A DNA stretch of 64,000 nucleotides from Brenneria izbisi. GTDB taxonomy: Bacteria; Pseudomonadota; Gammaproteobacteria; Enterobacterales; Enterobacteriaceae. Both the position numbers and the translations under genes were made by a program. The DNA is taken from NCBI RefSeq assembly GCF_025840185.1, contig NZ_JAMPJU010000014.1, forward strand, positions 28,085 to 92,084, in the 5' to 3' direction. Of the stretch, positions 20,612 through 30,674 are shown piece after piece; the first letter of the stretch is position 1, and each line of letters starts with the position of its first letter. Below the pieces are notes generated by a model, which worked only from the letters and a program-made list of their open reading frames with translations, had not been told where the DNA came from and ran no database searches.

Positions 20612-21622
20612 ATGTCAATACGTCGTTTGGGGCTGTCTGTTGCTGCGGCAGCGCTGTTGTTTTCCGGCGTGGCGTCCGCCGCGACGGAATTATTGAATGT
20701 TTCCTACGATCCCACGCGAGAGCTTTATCAACAATATAACGCGGCTTTTAGCAAGCATTGGAAAGCGACGACAGGTGAAGATATCTCCATCAGGAATTCC
20801 CACGGCGGGTCGGGTAAACAGGCGCGTTCTGTTATCGACGGCCTACAGGCGGATGTGGTGACGCTGGCGCTGGCGGGCGATATTGATGCGCTCAATCTGA
20901 ATCAGCAACTCATTGATCCCAACTGGCAGGCGCGCCTGCCAGATAACAGCACGCCTTATACTTCCACCATTGTTTTTCTGGTGAGAAAGGGCAATCCGAA
21001 ACAGATTAAGGACTGGGACGATCTGGTGAAGCCAGGCGTTGAAGTTATTACGCCAAACCCGAAAACCTCCGGCGGGGCGCGCTGGAATTTCCTTGCGGCC
21101 TGGGCTTATGCCAAAGCGCAACCCGGCGGCAACGATGACAGCGCGTTGAAGTTCGTGACGGAGTTGTATCGTCATGCGCCGGTTCTGGATACCGGCGCCC
21201 GTGGTTCGACCATCAGCTTTGTTCAGCGTCAATTGGGCGACGTGCTGCTGGCGTGGGAAAACGAAGCCTATCTCTCTTTGCAGGAACAGGGTGGCGATCA
21301 GCTTGAGATAGTGACGCCGTCCCTGTCCATTCTGGCCGAGCCGCCGGTTGCGGTGGTGGACAAAGTGGTTGAGCGCAAAGGGACGCGCAAACAGGCGGAA
21401 GCCTATCTGCAATATCTGTACAGCGATGAAGCGCAGCGCATTATCGGTAAAAACTTTTACCGTCCGCGCAACGCGCAAATTGCTGAAGAATTTAAAGATC
21501 AGTTTGCGCCGGTGAAACTGGTGACCATCGATAAGGATTTCGGCGGCTGGAAAGCAGCACAGGACACTTTTTTTAAAGACGGCGGCGTATTCGACAAAAT
21601 TTTCCAGGAAATTAATAAGTAA
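20612..21622 (+). CDS. sbp: Sulfate-binding periplasmic protein, Sbp type
   Basis: The product (336 aa) has a signal peptide (to about residue 23, ASA) and the opening [18 protein letters not shown]. With [12 protein letters not shown] and [19 protein letters not shown], this follows Sbp more closely than the thiosulfate-binding CysP, judged from memory of both. ATG 20612 has AGGGAG upstream. It is first of sbp-cysT-cysW-cysA. In E. coli sbp stands alone and cysP heads the operon. Confidence 0.85.
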   Translation: MSIRRLGLSVAAAALLFSGVASAATELLNVSYDPTRELYQQYNAAFSKHWKATTGEDISIRNSHGGSGKQARSVIDGLQADVVTLALAGDIDALNLNQQLIDPNWQARLPDNSTPYTSTIVFLVRKGNPKQIKDWDDLVKPGVEVITPNPKTSGGARWNFLAAWAYAKAQPGGNDDSALKFVTELYRHAPVLDTGARGSTISFVQRQLGDVLLAWENEAYLSLQEQGGDQLEIVTPSLSILAEPPVAVVDKVVERKGTRKQAEAYLQYLYSDEAQRIIGKNFYRPRNAQIAEEFKDQFAPVKLVTIDKDFGGWKAAQDTFFKDGGVFDKIFQEINK

Positions 21623-21723
21623 TGGATTTCCGCTGTTGGCGAGCCGCTGTATAGGGCAGCGGCTTTGGTTTGTCGGCAGTTTGATTTGCCAGAATCATTG
21701 AGTATGACTATTGAAGGCAGCGT

Positions 21724-22536
21724 ATGTCACACCGTAGCTCCCCGGTAATTCCCGGTTTCGGATTAACTTTGGGCTTCAGCCTGAGTTATTTAGGATTGAT
21801 TGTACTTATTCCATTGGCGGGAATGTTTCTTTACGCCAGCCAATTGACGTTGGCCCAGTTTTGGGATCTGATCACCAGCCGACAGGTGCTTTTCTCCTTG
21901 CGACTCTCCTTTGGCACCGCGCTGGCGGCGGCCTTTATCAATGGCATCTTAGGGACGCTGCTGGCATGGGTATTGGTTCGTTATACTTTTCCGGGGCGAA
22001 AAATCATCGATGCGATGATCGATATGCCGTTTGCATTGCCCACGGCGGTCGCCGGGATCGCACTGACGGCGTTGTATGCCCCGAACGGGCTGATTGGTTC
22101 GCTGTTTCCTTTCAAGATCGCCTATACCGGCATCGGGATTACGCTGGCGCTGATTTTTGTCACCTTGCCTTTTGTGGTGCGCACGCTGCAACCGGTTCTG
22201 GCGGATATTCCGCAAGAAGTTGAAGAAGCGGCGGCCTGTCTTGGCGCTCGGCCAATACAGGTGTTTCGCCACGTTCTGCTTCCCTCGCTGTTGCCAGCCT
22301 GGTTGACCGGCTTTGCGCTGGCGTTTGCGCGCGGGGTGGGGGAATACGGTTCGGTGGTGTTTATCGCGGGCAATATTCCGTTCAAAACCGAAATTCTTCC
22401 GCTGTTGATCGTCTCCAAACTCGATCAGTATGACTATAAAGGCGCAACCGGGATTGGCGTATTTATGCTGCTGGTTTCTTTCATTATGTTGCTGCTGATT
22501 AATTTATTGCAGCGCCGTATTCAACCGAAGTTGTAA
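21724..22536 (+). CDS. cysT: Sulfate/thiosulfate ABC transporter permease CysT
   Basis: This 270-aa inner-membrane permease has about six helices and the binding-protein-dependent transport motif [21 protein letters not shown], which docks the CysA ATPase. It lies 101 bp after the sbp-like gene and 11 bp before cysW. With CysW it forms the channel for sulfate and thiosulfate import in the assimilation pathway. Confidence 0.94.
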   Translation: MSHRSSPVIPGFGLTLGFSLSYLGLIVLIPLAGMFLYASQLTLAQFWDLITSRQVLFSLRLSFGTALAAAFINGILGTLLAWVLVRYTFPGRKIIDAMIDMPFALPTAVAGIALTALYAPNGLIGSLFPFKIAYTGIGITLALIFVTLPFVVRTLQPVLADIPQEVEEAAACLGARPIQVFRHVLLPSLLPAWLTGFALAFARGVGEYGSVVFIAGNIPFKTEILPLLIVSKLDQYDYKGATGIGVFMLLVSFIMLLLINLLQRRIQPKL

Positions 22537-22547
22537 GGCGGACTGTC

Positions 22548-23429
22548 ATGGAACAGGTTATTTCTTCTCAGGGCCGCTTACAGCAAGCCAAAAAAAAACC
22601 GGCGACGTATTACATCCTGGTCGCGTTGGCATGGGGCGTGTTTTTCCTGGTTCTGGTGTTACCGCTGCTGATGGTGGTGACGCAAGGTCTGGATAACGGC
22701 ATCGGGGCATTCTGGGACGCCATTTCTGAACCTGATGCGGTTTCAGCACTGAAGCTGACCTTGCTGGCTACGGCGATTTCCGTGCCGTTGAACGTGGTTT
22801 TCGGGCTGGCGACCGCATGGTGTGTGACCAAATTTGCATTCCGCGGCAAGAGTCTGCTGCTGGCGCTGATCGACTTGCCGTTCTCTGTTTCACCCGTGGT
22901 GGCCGGGCTGGTCTATGTGCTGCTATTCGGGGCGCAAAGCAAGCTCTATCCCTTTCTGACGGCACATAATCTGGAAGTTGTGTATGCGGTGCCGGGCATT
23001 GTGCTGGCGACCATTTTCGTCACACTGCCTTATGTGGCGCGTGAACTGATCCCGTTGATGGAACAGCAAGGTTCGCAGGAAGAGGAAGCGGCGCGATTGC
23101 TGGGCGCCAACGGTTGGCAGATGTTCTGGCACATTACGCTGCCGAATGTGAAGTGGGCGCTTATTTACGGCGTGGTGCTGTGCACCGCCAGAGCGATGGG
23201 GGAGTTTGGCGCGGTCTCCGTTATCTCCGGTCATATTCGCGGGCTGACCAATACGCTGCCGCTGCATATCGAGATCCTTTATAACGAATATAACATTGTC
23301 GCGGCGTTCAGCGTCGCCATCCTGCTGCTGGCAATGTCGCTGGTGGTGCTGTTGCTGCGCCAGTGGAGCGAAAGCAGGTTGACGAAGCAATTACAGAAAC
23401 AACAGGAGTTGACCAAAAATGAGCATTGA
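22548..23429 (+). CDS. cysW: Sulfate/thiosulfate ABC transporter permease CysW
   Basis: The second permease subunit (293 aa) has six hydrophobic segments and the ATPase-docking motif [22 protein letters not shown]. The segment [19 protein letters not shown] is characteristic of CysW. The gene overlaps the start of cysA by 11 bp, so translation is likely coupled. Confidence 0.94.
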   Translation: MEQVISSQGRLQQAKKKPATYYILVALAWGVFFLVLVLPLLMVVTQGLDNGIGAFWDAISEPDAVSALKLTLLATAISVPLNVVFGLATAWCVTKFAFRGKSLLLALIDLPFSVSPVVAGLVYVLLFGAQSKLYPFLTAHNLEVVYAVPGIVLATIFVTLPYVARELIPLMEQQGSQEEEAARLLGANGWQMFWHITLPNVKWALIYGVVLCTARAMGEFGAVSVISGHIRGLTNTLPLHIEILYNEYNIVAAFSVAILLLAMSLVVLLLRQWSESRLTKQLQKQQELTKNEH

Positions 23430-24411
23430 GATCCGCAATATTAATAAACAATTTGGTCAGTTTCGGGCGCTGAACGACATCAATCTGTCGATCCAGAGCG
23501 GTGAACTGGTGGCGCTGCTGGGGCCTTCGGGGTGTGGTAAGACCACGTTATTGCGCATTATCGCCGGTCTGGAGCAGCCTGACAGCGGCAGCATCATTTT
23601 CCACGGTGAAGACGTCTCGATTCATGATGTCCGCAAACGTAATGTCGGGTTCGTGTTTCAGCATTATGCGCTGTTCCGGCATATGACGGTATTCGACAAC
23701 GTAGCGTTCGGCCTGCGCATGAAGCCGAAAAATATTCGGCCCGCAAAGCGTGAAATCGAACAAAAAGTTCACGAATTACTGAATCTGGTTCAGTTGGACT
23801 GGCTGGCGGATCGGTATCCCGAACAGCTTTCCGGCGGACAGCGCCAGCGGATCGCGCTGGCGCGCGCGTTGATTGTCGAGCCCAGTATATTGTTGCTGGA
23901 CGAACCTTTTGGCGCGCTGGATGCCAAGGTGCGTAAAGAGTTGCGTCGCTGGTTGTCTCAGTTGCATGAAAATATCAATCTGACATCGGTGTTTGTCACC
24001 CATGATCAGGAAGAAGCGATGGAAGTCGCCGATCGTATTGTACTGATGAACAAAGGCGTTATTGAACAGATTGGCACCCCGGATGAAGTTTACAATCGTC
24101 CGGCCAGCGAGTTCGTTTATCACTTTCTGGGTGACAGTAACCGGCTGAAGATCGCGCAGACCGATGAAACCATCCTGTTCCGTCCGCATGAAGTGGCGTT
24201 GTCTGCTCAGGCGCAGGAAGGCTACCAGCCGGTGGTCGTCAGGGATATCCGACCGCTGGGCGCATTGACGCGCTTATCGCTGAAACTTGCCGATGAACAA
24301 GAACTTATCGAAGCGGAAGTGGCGAAAGATGATCTCAGCCTGAATGGTTTGCAAAAAGGGGATGTGATTCAGTTCAAGCCCAAACGTTATAACCATGATT
24401 GGGAGATTTAA
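23419..24411 (+). CDS. cysA: Sulfate/thiosulfate ABC transporter ATPase CysA
   Basis: The ATPase (330 aa) has Walker [11 protein letters not shown]-loop [20 protein letters not shown], signature [15 protein letters not shown], Walker [12 protein letters not shown] and the switch His in [16 protein letters not shown]-like C-terminal segment follows. It is shorter than E. coli CysA (365 aa) at the C-terminus. It is the last gene of the operon; no cysM follows. Confidence 0.94.
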   Translation: MSIEIRNINKQFGQFRALNDINLSIQSGELVALLGPSGCGKTTLLRIIAGLEQPDSGSIIFHGEDVSIHDVRKRNVGFVFQHYALFRHMTVFDNVAFGLRMKPKNIRPAKREIEQKVHELLNLVQLDWLADRYPEQLSGGQRQRIALARALIVEPSILLLDEPFGALDAKVRKELRRWLSQLHENINLTSVFVTHDQEEAMEVADRIVLMNKGVIEQIGTPDEVYNRPASEFVYHFLGDSNRLKIAQTDETILFRPHEVALSAQAQEGYQPVVVRDIRPLGALTRLSLKLADEQELIEAEVAKDDLSLNGLQKGDVIQFKPKRYNHDWEI

Positions 24412-24479
24412 ATTCCCGCCTTAACGCCAACAGTATCGCTGTTGACCTTCTCTTCAACTCAGCATATCGGAACAATGAT

Positions 24480-24511
24480 CGCCGGTTCCCGTCAAATCAT
24501 GGGAACCGGCG
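24480..24511. terminator. Hairpin between convergent cysA and the CbiM-like gene
   Basis: CGCCGGTTCCC (24480-24490) and GGGAACCGGCG (24501-24511) pair perfectly over 11 bp. The T-run is weak on both sides. It marks the boundary between the sulfate operon and the nitrile cluster. Confidence 0.6.
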
Positions 24512-24526
24512 AACTTTCTGCGTTCT

Positions 24527-25204
24527 TTATGCGGATTGATAAAGCCGTTTCTCAACCAGCGCGCTGCCTTGCAGACGATTTGCCGCTTTCGCAACCGACA
24601 GCACGGCCAGATCCACCAGCGGTTCGACGATGATGACCATCATATAAGCGCCGCCAAACGATAGCACGGATGAGATATTCCCAGCGGTAAAGCCCTGACC
24701 GTAAAACGCCCAGAACGCAACCCAGGTCACGATACCGGCCTGATAAGTGCTCGAAAGCGCCAGCGCCTGACGATAGGTCAGTTCGACATACGGGGTATCT
24801 GGCCGGATGATGCGTTTAGCCAGCGCGGAGAGCGCAAACAGCGGCGCCAGCAGCGTGGTGACGTTCATGCCGTATTGCGGCAGATCGAAAGGGGAGAAGA
24901 ACAGGCCTTGAGTCAACAGTCCCAACGCCAGACCGATGGCCGCAGGCGCGGCGCCGAACAGCAGGAACAGCGTCGAACCGAGAATGAGGTGTACTTCGGA
25001 AACGCCGACCGGATGGTGCGGCAAAACCTGAAAGAAACTGAAAACCAGCAGCGTGCAGGCAAGGGAGCGCGACGCCAACGACAGCAGGCCACGTTCACGC
25101 GTCGCCGACAGCGCCTGCTTGAGGGTATAGGTTCCGATGCCCGCCGCCGAGAGATAACTCAGCCAGATTTTACCGTTTTCAACAACGCCTGGTTCAATAT
25201 GCAT
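24527..25204 (-). CDS. CbiM-family cobalt permease (energy-coupling factor type), solitary
   Basis: The 225-aa membrane protein begins with the Met-His N-terminus MHIEPGVV typical of CbiM/NikM metal permeases. It has a further His-containing segment (LPHHPVGVSEVHLILGSTLF) and about seven hydrophobic helices. In that family the N-terminal His binds Co or Ni. AGGAG precedes the ATG. It is the last gene on the strand of the nitrile hydratase cluster, 108 bp after the activator gene. No CbiN, CbiQ or CbiO is nearby. The likely job is cobalt supply for the nitrile hydratase. Confidence 0.78.
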   Translation of the reverse strand: MHIEPGVVENGKIWLSYLSAAGIGTYTLKQALSATRERGLLSLASRSLACTLLVFSFFQVLPHHPVGVSEVHLILGSTLFLLFGAAPAAIGLALGLLTQGLFFSPFDLPQYGMNVTTLLAPLFALSALAKRIIRPDTPYVELTYRQALALSSTYQAGIVTWVAFWAFYGQGFTAGNISSVLSFGGAYMMVIIVEPLVDLAVLSVAKAANRLQGSALVEKRLYQSA

Positions 25205-25253
25205 TGATAACTCCTTTGCCGTCCTGATTGACGGCGTTGAATGGAATTGCTGT

Positions 25254-25278
25254 GCCAGACGTTCAGAAGACGTCTGGC
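25254..25278. repeat. Hairpin element, copy 1 (activator-CbiM gap)
   Basis: GCCAGACGT (25254-25262) and ACGTCTGGC (25270-25278) form a perfect 9-bp stem around a 7-base loop. A close relative lies at 32261-32287. No U-run follows on the minus strand, so it is not a clear terminator. It sits between the nitrile hydratase activator and the CbiM-like gene. Confidence 0.65.
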
Positions 25279-25312
25279 GCTGCGCTTTTTAGCCGCGGAA
25301 TGCGTGCGCTTT

Positions 25313-25750
25313 TCAACCGCTAAACGCCGGACTGACAGCCACCGGCGCCCGCTGCGGCGAGTGGTGGTGATCATGGGGGTGGGCTGGCGGACAGTCGGCG
25401 TGCGCCAGCAGCACGGGTTGACCATGCGGGGTATTGAGATAAGCCTGTCGCCATGCCTGCGCCCGCTGCGAGATGTCATCTTCGCCGGTAAATCCGAGAG
25501 AAGCCATCATCTTTTCCATCGCGGCGGCCCACTGACGGTAGTAGGCGTCATTCACGCTTTCCTCCGGCATGGCTGGCGCCGCCTTGATCTCTTCGCTGAA
25601 TGCCTGCACCCACTCGCGCCAGGTGAAACATCCCGCCTGATGCAGATGAACCGTCAGTGAGAAAATCTGCGCCTGCCACGGCTTGTCGAACACCGGGCCT
25701 TCTTCGTCCCGCGGCAAGTCAATTGCCTCATAATGGTGTTGCGTCGCCAT
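25313..25750 (-). CDS. Nitrile hydratase activator/cobalt chaperone (beta-subunit-like) with His-rich tail
   Basis: The 145-aa product resembles the N-terminal half of nitrile hydratase beta subunits (PVFDKPWQAQIFSLTVHLHQAG, FTWREWVQAF). Such small proteins load cobalt into the alpha subunit of proteobacterial Co-type enzymes by subunit exchange. The C-terminus has a metal-binding look: HADCPPAHPHDHHHS near residues 117-131. It begins 2 bp after the beta subunit stop with GGAGG upstream. Confidence 0.83.
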   Translation of the reverse strand: MATQHHYEAIDLPRDEEGPVFDKPWQAQIFSLTVHLHQAGCFTWREWVQAFSEEIKAAPAMPEESVNDAYYRQWAAAMEKMMASLGFTGEDDISQRAQAWRQAYLNTPHGQPVLLAHADCPPAHPHDHHHSPQRAPVAVSPAFSG

Positions 25751-25752
25751 GT

Positions 25753-26406
25753 TTATGCCTCCTCCAGATAGTCATCCCACAGATCGATATAGACTTTGTC
25801 CGCGCGCGTTTCGCCCCACAGTTCCTGAGCGGTGAAGCTCACGCTGTAGACATGCTGCGGATGTTCGCCCAGACCATGCGCCATGGTGTCCGGCGTGGCG
25901 AAAACGCCGTGATCGAACTCGATCGTACCGACTTTGCCGCGCACGTAGCGCGGCAGACGGGTGTGGGTGGTCGGATTGATGTTCTTCGTGCGAACCTGAT
26001 CGCCCGCCTTAAAATGGGCGGCTACGTCGTGGGCGACGCGGGCGGAGGCGCCGGTTTTAACCACCAGCGGCACCATGTCATTGGTTAGCACCGATGGGGC
26101 GGGCATTGCGGCAACCGTTTCAACCGCGCCCTGAAGTTCGGCGGCGGAGATCACGCCTTTTTCGCACAACAGCATCTCGATCGCATGCAACCAGTGCTCG
26201 TAATAGCTGGAGAGCAGGTAATTGGCGGGATCCATACGCTCCATGGCATGGCGGAACTCATCCACATTGAAATGCCCGCCAGCGAAGAGCGCCGGGAACA
26301 GTGAGAACATCCTGCGCTCCCAGTCATGGTGGAAGTAAGGTTCATTCTCTTCGGCGAGGATCGGGCCGTGGCCGTGCATGCCGCCAAGATCGTGTATTCC
26401 GTTCAT
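25753..26406 (-). CDS. nthB: Nitrile hydratase beta subunit
   Basis: The 217-aa protein starts MNGIHDLGGMHGHGPI, the standard opening of nitrile hydratase beta subunits. It contains FHHDWERRMFSLFPAL and the SH3-like C-terminal domain with RLPRYVRGKVGTIEFDHGVF. Conserved Arg residues in beta hold the modified cysteines of alpha. GAGGAG precedes the ATG. It follows the alpha subunit by 17 bp. Alpha-beta-activator order is known from Pseudomonas-type Co enzymes. Confidence 0.95.
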   Translation of the reverse strand: MNGIHDLGGMHGHGPILAEENEPYFHHDWERRMFSLFPALFAGGHFNVDEFRHAMERMDPANYLLSSYYEHWLHAIEMLLCEKGVISAAELQGAVETVAAMPAPSVLTNDMVPLVVKTGASARVAHDVAAHFKAGDQVRTKNINPTTHTRLPRYVRGKVGTIEFDHGVFATPDTMAHGLGEHPQHVYSVSFTAQELWGETRADKVYIDLWDDYLEEA

Positions 26407-26423
26407 GCGTTGCTCCTCATGCG

Positions 26424-27038
26424 TTATGACGCGGTAGTTGGGGCGAGGGGAAGGCCGGTTCCAATCATGGCGTCCCTGGTGACGAGTTCGGCCAGTTGTT
26501 CCTCGTTCCAGCCATCGGTTCCCGCTGGTCGTTCCGGCAGCACCAGATAACGCAACTCGGCGCTGCTGTCCCAGACGCGGATCTCTTTGTCCGCGGGGAT
26601 TTCCAGCCCGAATTCCGCCAGCACGCTGCGCGGTTCGATCACGATGCGCGACCGGTAAGGCGCGGATTTATACCAGGCTGGCGGCAGTCCCAGCGTCGGC
26701 CAGGGGTAGCAGGAACATAATGTACAAACGGTCACGTTATGTACCTGAGGCGTATTTTCCACCACCAGCATGTCTTCTCCCTGAACGCCGGAGAAACCCA
26801 GTTCGGCAATGGCTGTCGTGGCGTTTTCCAGCAGTCGCCGTTTGTAGTGCGCATCGGTCCATGCTTTGGCGACGACTTGCGCGCCATTGCGCGGCCCGAT
26901 TTTGTTTTCGTAAGTATCTATCAATGTATCGAGGGCGGCAGGGTCGATCAGCCCTTTCTCACGCAGCAGCGATTCCAGCGCCTTGACGCGCAGTTCGATA
27001 TCCGCGGGCGGTTCAGTGTGATCGTGCTTATGGCTCAT
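26424..27038 (-). CDS. nthA: Nitrile hydratase alpha subunit, cobalt type
   Basis: The 204-aa subunit carries the metal-binding motif [10 protein letters not shown] with Cys105, Cys108, Ser109 and Cys110. In the family CTLCSC marks cobalt enzymes and CSLCSC marks iron enzymes, so this is predicted to bind non-corrin Co(III). In active enzymes two of these cysteines are oxidised. It hydrates nitriles to amides. It lies 27 bp after the amidase gene, with AAGGAG before the ATG. Confidence 0.95.
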   Translation of the reverse strand: MSHKHDHTEPPADIELRVKALESLLREKGLIDPAALDTLIDTYENKIGPRNGAQVVAKAWTDAHYKRRLLENATTAIAELGFSGVQGEDMLVVENTPQVHNVTVCTLCSCYPWPTLGLPPAWYKSAPYRSRIVIEPRSVLAEFGLEIPADKEIRVWDSSAELRYLVLPERPAGTDGWNEEQLAELVTRDAMIGTGLPLAPTTAS

Positions 27039-27065
27039 ATCAAGCTCCTTACTGTGTCGGGGGCG

Positions 27066-28580
27066 TTAGCATTTTTGCCAGTCATAATCCGCTTCGAGTG
27101 CGGCGGCGGCCTGGTAAATGGTGCTTTCGGCATAATGACGGCCAACCAGCATCAGTCCTACCGGCAGACCATCAACCCGCCCGCAGGGAACGGACATGGC
27201 CGGGTGGCCGGTAATATCCAGCGGCGCGGTGTTGCCGATCATCTCAAATGCACGCGTGATGTACTCGGTGATGGAGCAGCCTGGCTCCGGTAATGGCTGG
27301 GCGGTGATCGGCACGGTGGGCATGACCAGCAGATCGTAGCGGGACAGGGCATCATCATAGCCAGCGCGCGCCTTGCGCGCCAGATTCTGGGCTTTGGCAT
27401 AGTAGCGGCCCTGATAGTGTTCCAGCCCGTACTGACCGACGAACATACACACCTTGAGCGAGGCGGCTAGGGCATCGGCGTGGTTCCGCCAGTCGGCGTG
27501 CTTATCCAGTAAGGCGACATCGTATTGGCCTTTCCAGCTAAAGCCCATACCGTTGCCGTGCATCATCTGCGCGGTCAACCCTTCGCAGCCGATGGGCGAC
27601 CAGATCGCGCCCGCCAGCGTATGCGCAGGAACGGAAACCTCTTCGATCACTGCGCCCAGACTTTCCAGACGCGCAATGGCTTCACGTACCTTGTCGCTGA
27701 CTCTGGGGTCCTGATTGCCCAGTTGGAAGCCTTCAGTCAGGATGCCGATTTTCAGCCCTTTGACGCCGCGGCTCAGCGCATCGCTGTAGGTCTCGACCGG
27801 TGGCGCATACTGGCGCGGATCCAGACCGTCCGCTCCGGCCAGAACTTCCAGCATCAGGGCGTTGTCGCGCACATTGCGGGTGATGGGGCCAACGTGGTCG
27901 ATGGTGGCTTCAATCGGCATGACGCCGGTGTAAGGCACCAGACCGTGAGTCGGTTTCAAACCGTAGGTGCCGCAGAAGGCGGAAGGAATGCGGATGGAAC
28001 CGCCCTGATCAGCGCCAATCGCCATGTCCACTTCCCCGGCGGCGACCAGTGCGGCGCTGCCGGAGGATGAACCGCCTGCCGCATAGCCGTGGCGATGCGG
28101 GTTATGCACGGGCGCGGGATCGGAAGTGTGGCTGCCACCAGAGAGGCAGAAATGTTCGCAGGTCGCTTTACCGAGAATGGTGGCGCCGGCGTCCAGCAGG
28201 CGAGTGACCACGGTGGCGTCGAAAGTCGGAACAAACCCTTCGAGCGTTGATGTACCGTTCATCATCGGCACGTTGGCCAGAGAGACATTGTCCTTGAGAA
28301 CCACGGTGCGCCCGGCCAGTTTTCCCTCCGCCGCGCCTTTCACCTCGGCCTTATAGTACCAGGCGTTATAACGGTTTTCGTCGCCGGTTGGCCGGTAGCC
28401 CGCCGTGCGCGGATAACGTACCTGCGGCATGTCATCGGGCAGTGAGTCGATCAGGTCGTAGGCGTCGAAGTTGGGTTGCATCAAGGCCAGATATTCGCTG
28501 GCTTGTTCCGGCGTCAGACTCATGTGCAGACGGCTGGCGATAGCCAGAAGTTGTTCAATATTAGGACGAGTGATTGCCAT
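27066..28580 (-). CDS. Amidase (amidase-signature family)
   Basis: The 504-aa enzyme has the Ser-cisSer-Lys triad: Lys96 in VVLKDNVS, Ser171 in GGSSSGSAA and Ser195 in [10 protein letters not shown]. These numbers equal those I recall for the nitrile-pathway amidase of Rhodococcus, which suggests the same subgroup. It hydrolyses amides to acids and ammonia, the last step of the pathway encoded here. AGGAG precedes the ATG. A 133-bp gap upstream holds a probable internal promoter. The natural substrate is not shown by the sequence. Confidence 0.93.
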   Translation of the reverse strand: MAITRPNIEQLLAIASRLHMSLTPEQASEYLALMQPNFDAYDLIDSLPDDMPQVRYPRTAGYRPTGDENRYNAWYYKAEVKGAAEGKLAGRTVVLKDNVSLANVPMMNGTSTLEGFVPTFDATVVTRLLDAGATILGKATCEHFCLSGGSHTSDPAPVHNPHRHGYAAGGSSSGSAALVAAGEVDMAIGADQGGSIRIPSAFCGTYGLKPTHGLVPYTGVMPIEATIDHVGPITRNVRDNALMLEVLAGADGLDPRQYAPPVETYSDALSRGVKGLKIGILTEGFQLGNQDPRVSDKVREAIARLESLGAVIEEVSVPAHTLAGAIWSPIGCEGLTAQMMHGNGMGFSWKGQYDVALLDKHADWRNHADALAASLKVCMFVGQYGLEHYQGRYYAKAQNLARKARAGYDDALSRYDLLVMPTVPITAQPLPEPGCSITEYITRAFEMIGNTAPLDITGHPAMSVPCGRVDGLPVGLMLVGRHYAESTIYQAAAALEADYDWQKC

Positions 28581-28609
28581 AAGTTCTCCTGTTCTTGTTT
28601 TGCGCCGGA

Positions 28610-28625
28610 CTAACCGCCCGGTTAG
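28610..28625. promoter_or_regulatory. 16-bp palindrome in the amidase leader
   Basis: CTAACCG (28610-28616), CC and CGGTTAG (28619-28625) form a perfect palindrome directly downstream of the putative -10 box and 30 bp upstream of the amidase ATG. It could be an operator over the transcription start or an mRNA hairpin. Confidence 0.45.
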
Positions 28626-28628
28626 AAA

Positions 28629-28693
28629 AATATAGGGTTCCCGCTTCCCCCCTGCTTGGTTGGGAAGGACAGCCCTTTGGTTGGGAAGGACAG
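28629..28693 (-). promoter_or_regulatory. Candidate AraC/XylS-type promoter of the amidase-nitrile hydratase genes
   Basis: TTGGTTGGGAAGGACAG occurs twice, at 28656-28672 and 28677-28693, with a period of exactly 21 bp (two helical turns). This is the layout of XylS-type direct-repeat operators. A possible -10 box (TATATT on the minus strand, 28629-28634) lies 21 bp downstream of the nearer repeat, so that repeat would touch the -35 region as in class II activation. A related pair lies upstream of the aldoxime dehydratase gene. Confidence 0.6.
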
Positions 28694-28726
28694 TTCCTTC
28701 ACATCCTGAACGGCGGGCAGACGGCG

Positions 28727-29593
28727 TCAGAAAACTCTGGCGTAACGCAGGTTCATGCGAAAGTCTTCTTTGGCGCCGTTCTCCACCGACAGATCCCGCC
28801 CCAGTTGTATCTGCACCTGATCTTTGGGTGTGACGAACTTGGCGGCGGTGAGACGGATATTGGTGGTGTTCTGCTTGTTGTCCTGATCGACGCCGTCGAT
28901 GGTGGTTTCGCCGCCCCAGTTATGACCAAAGCCAATGCCGAAGGAGGTGGTTGTATCCGGCATATAGCGCCCCATGATCTGAGCGGTGTAGGAAATATCC
29001 TGCTCCAGACGGACTGAATTGGCGCTAAAGTCGTTGTTATCGCCGTACCAGATGGCATCGCCGACCAGATCGATGGCCCACTTGTCCGAGAAGTGCTTGA
29101 CGTAGGCGGCCTGGAGGTCGATTTTCCAGCGGTTCTCCCCCAGATTAAGCGCATCATCCTTGTGGTAACGGCCAGTGGGGACATAGAGATAAGGCGTGAA
29201 ACTGAGCGTATCGCTGGCGCTGTTGAGGCGTAGTTTGACTGGCGCTGCCAGGATGAGATCGCCCGTGCCGCTGGCATCCCCCAGCGCGGAGGCGTCAGCG
29301 CTGCCCGATAAGCGACCGAAAGGCAACAGGAACTGCGGATCGATGGTGACGGTATCGCTGAGCGCGTAAACATGCAGTAAACGGAGCATGCCGATGTCTG
29401 ACTTCAGGTTAAAATCCGAACTGGTCTGGCGGCCCTGAGCGTAAAGGGAGTCGGTGGTGGCGTGTTGATAATAGAGCAAACCCAATGTCGTACCCACAGG
29501 CAATTGCTCATAGTCGCCGGGCGTCACTTCGACGGCCTGAGTATGGAATGCCGGCAACAGCGCGGCGAGAAAAAGATAACGTGACTTGCTCAT
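28727..29593 (-). CDS. Outer-membrane channel-like protein (phenol-degradation MetA/SphA-like family)
   Basis: The 288-aa product has a signal peptide ([20 protein letters not shown]) and many alternating strands with aromatic girdle residues. It ends in an aromatic Phe (RYARVF), typical of outer-membrane beta-barrels. It looks like the MetA-pathway-of-phenol-degradation family. ATG 29593 with AGGAG is chosen; an upstream in-frame start would overlap the preceding gene. It lies 22 bp after the aldoxime dehydratase gene. It may let aldoximes or nitriles cross the outer membrane, which is inference. Confidence 0.8.
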   Translation of the reverse strand: MSKSRYLFLAALLPAFHTQAVEVTPGDYEQLPVGTTLGLLYYQHATTDSLYAQGRQTSSDFNLKSDIGMLRLLHVYALSDTVTIDPQFLLPFGRLSGSADASALGDASGTGDLILAAPVKLRLNSASDTLSFTPYLYVPTGRYHKDDALNLGENRWKIDLQAAYVKHFSDKWAIDLVGDAIWYGDNNDFSANSVRLEQDISYTAQIMGRYMPDTTTSFGIGFGHNWGGETTIDGVDQDNKQNTTNIRLTAAKFVTPKDQVQIQLGRDLSVENGAKEDFRMNLRYARVF

Positions 29594-29615
29594 CGTGATG
29601 CTCCTGTGGAAAGGG

Positions 29616-30674
29616 TTAGCCCTGGTTCGATTGCGCATCGCGCAACATACCGGTTTGCGGGTGGCAGTTGATGTATTCGAATACCTGACTTTGTTCGTTC
29701 GATACCGATACCTCGTGGTACAGACGCAGGTTGGTCAGGCCGGCGGCCACGCGGAAAAAGGTGGTGAAGATCCGTAAGTGGGTCGGGTGGGACTCCGCCC
29801 AGCGCTCAAGCTTTTCCACCGAGCGCCAGTGGCCGATGTTATAGCTCAGATCGAGCAGATTTCCTTGCAGATCGATATTGCGTACAAAGCGGTTGCTGTA
29901 GCATCCCACCGTCTGACCGTTGTCGGTGAGGAAATCCATCCCGGCCTGCAAGGTCGGCAGGATCTCGTCGAGATACAATGCGCGCTCATCCGCTTCGGCA
30001 TTCACCCAATCCTGGCCGGAACGGATGAGGGCGATGTTGTCATGGCCTTGAACCACCACGCGCCCCCCTTTCGCCGGGTCGCCAGCGATCACCCGCAACA
30101 CGCCGGATGGTTGCATCCAGTCCGTCTGGGAGACGGGGAAGCGGTCGCGCATCGAACCCCAGTAGCCATGTTCTTCAATTTCGTCGCTGATGCCGTCCAT
30201 AACGGCGCCGACGCCGGGCAGGTTGTCGCGAAAGGCGTACAACGTCTCAAACTGTTCAGCGCACGGCGCCACGATCTCGCGGAAGTAGCCCAGACCTTCG
30301 TTCAGGCGTTCGTCAGCCGCCCACCACCCGGTTACTGCCGGCGAGCGCAGCCAGCGGCAGTGGGAGGCGGGATCTTTCCAGTAACCGGCGATCATCAGAT
30401 TCCCGTAACCCTGATTATCGATATGCTGGGTCAGATCATAATGTTGCGGGCCGTCAGGCAGATCGAAGCTGGCAACGATGCGACGCATGGCTTCCAGCGC
30501 GGCGGGGCGTTGCTCCTCGTCGCGGAACTGCACGCCGAAATAAGCCATTACCACCTGTTGCAGGCGCTCGTCGGCCCGTCCCACCCACATGGGGAAGGGG
30601 GGCTGATAGTCGTCGGGGACGCGGCGGGATAACGTCCGGGGGCACTTGAGGTGCTTGTCGATGGCGGATTCCAT
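29616..30674 (-). CDS. oxd: Heme aldoxime dehydratase (phenylacetaldoxime dehydratase family)
   Basis: The 352-aa protein matches the heme-containing aldoxime dehydratases that turn R-CH=N-OH into R-CN. Counting residues puts every active-site residue at the number known for Pseudomonas OxdA and Rhodococcus OxdRE: proximal heme ligand His299, distal His320, Arg178 and Ser219. The length is also the same as OxdA. AGGAG precedes the ATG. It is first in the minus-strand cluster, divergent from the AraC-type regulator. Product nitriles would feed the nitrile hydratase. Confidence 0.95.
   Translation of the reverse strand: MESAIDKHLKCPRTLSRRVPDDYQPPFPMWVGRADERLQQVVMAYFGVQFRDEEQRPAALEAMRRIVASFDLPDGPQHYDLTQHIDNQGYGNLMIAGYWKDPASHCRWLRSPAVTGWWAADERLNEGLGYFREIVAPCAEQFETLYAFRDNLPGVGAVMDGISDEIEEHGYWGSMRDRFPVSQTDWMQPSGVLRVIAGDPAKGGRVVVQGHDNIALIRSGQDWVNAEADERALYLDEILPTLQAGMDFLTDNGQTVGCYSNRFVRNIDLQGNLLDLSYNIGHWRSVEKLERWAESHPTHLRIFTTFFRVAAGLTNLRLYHEVSVSNEQSQVFEYINCHPQTGMLRDAQSNQG

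Noticed and set aside
29778..30632. 284-codon plus-strand frame within the aldoxime dehydratase gene
   Set aside because: Antisense shadow; the minus-strand gene has all catalytic residues at the family positions.
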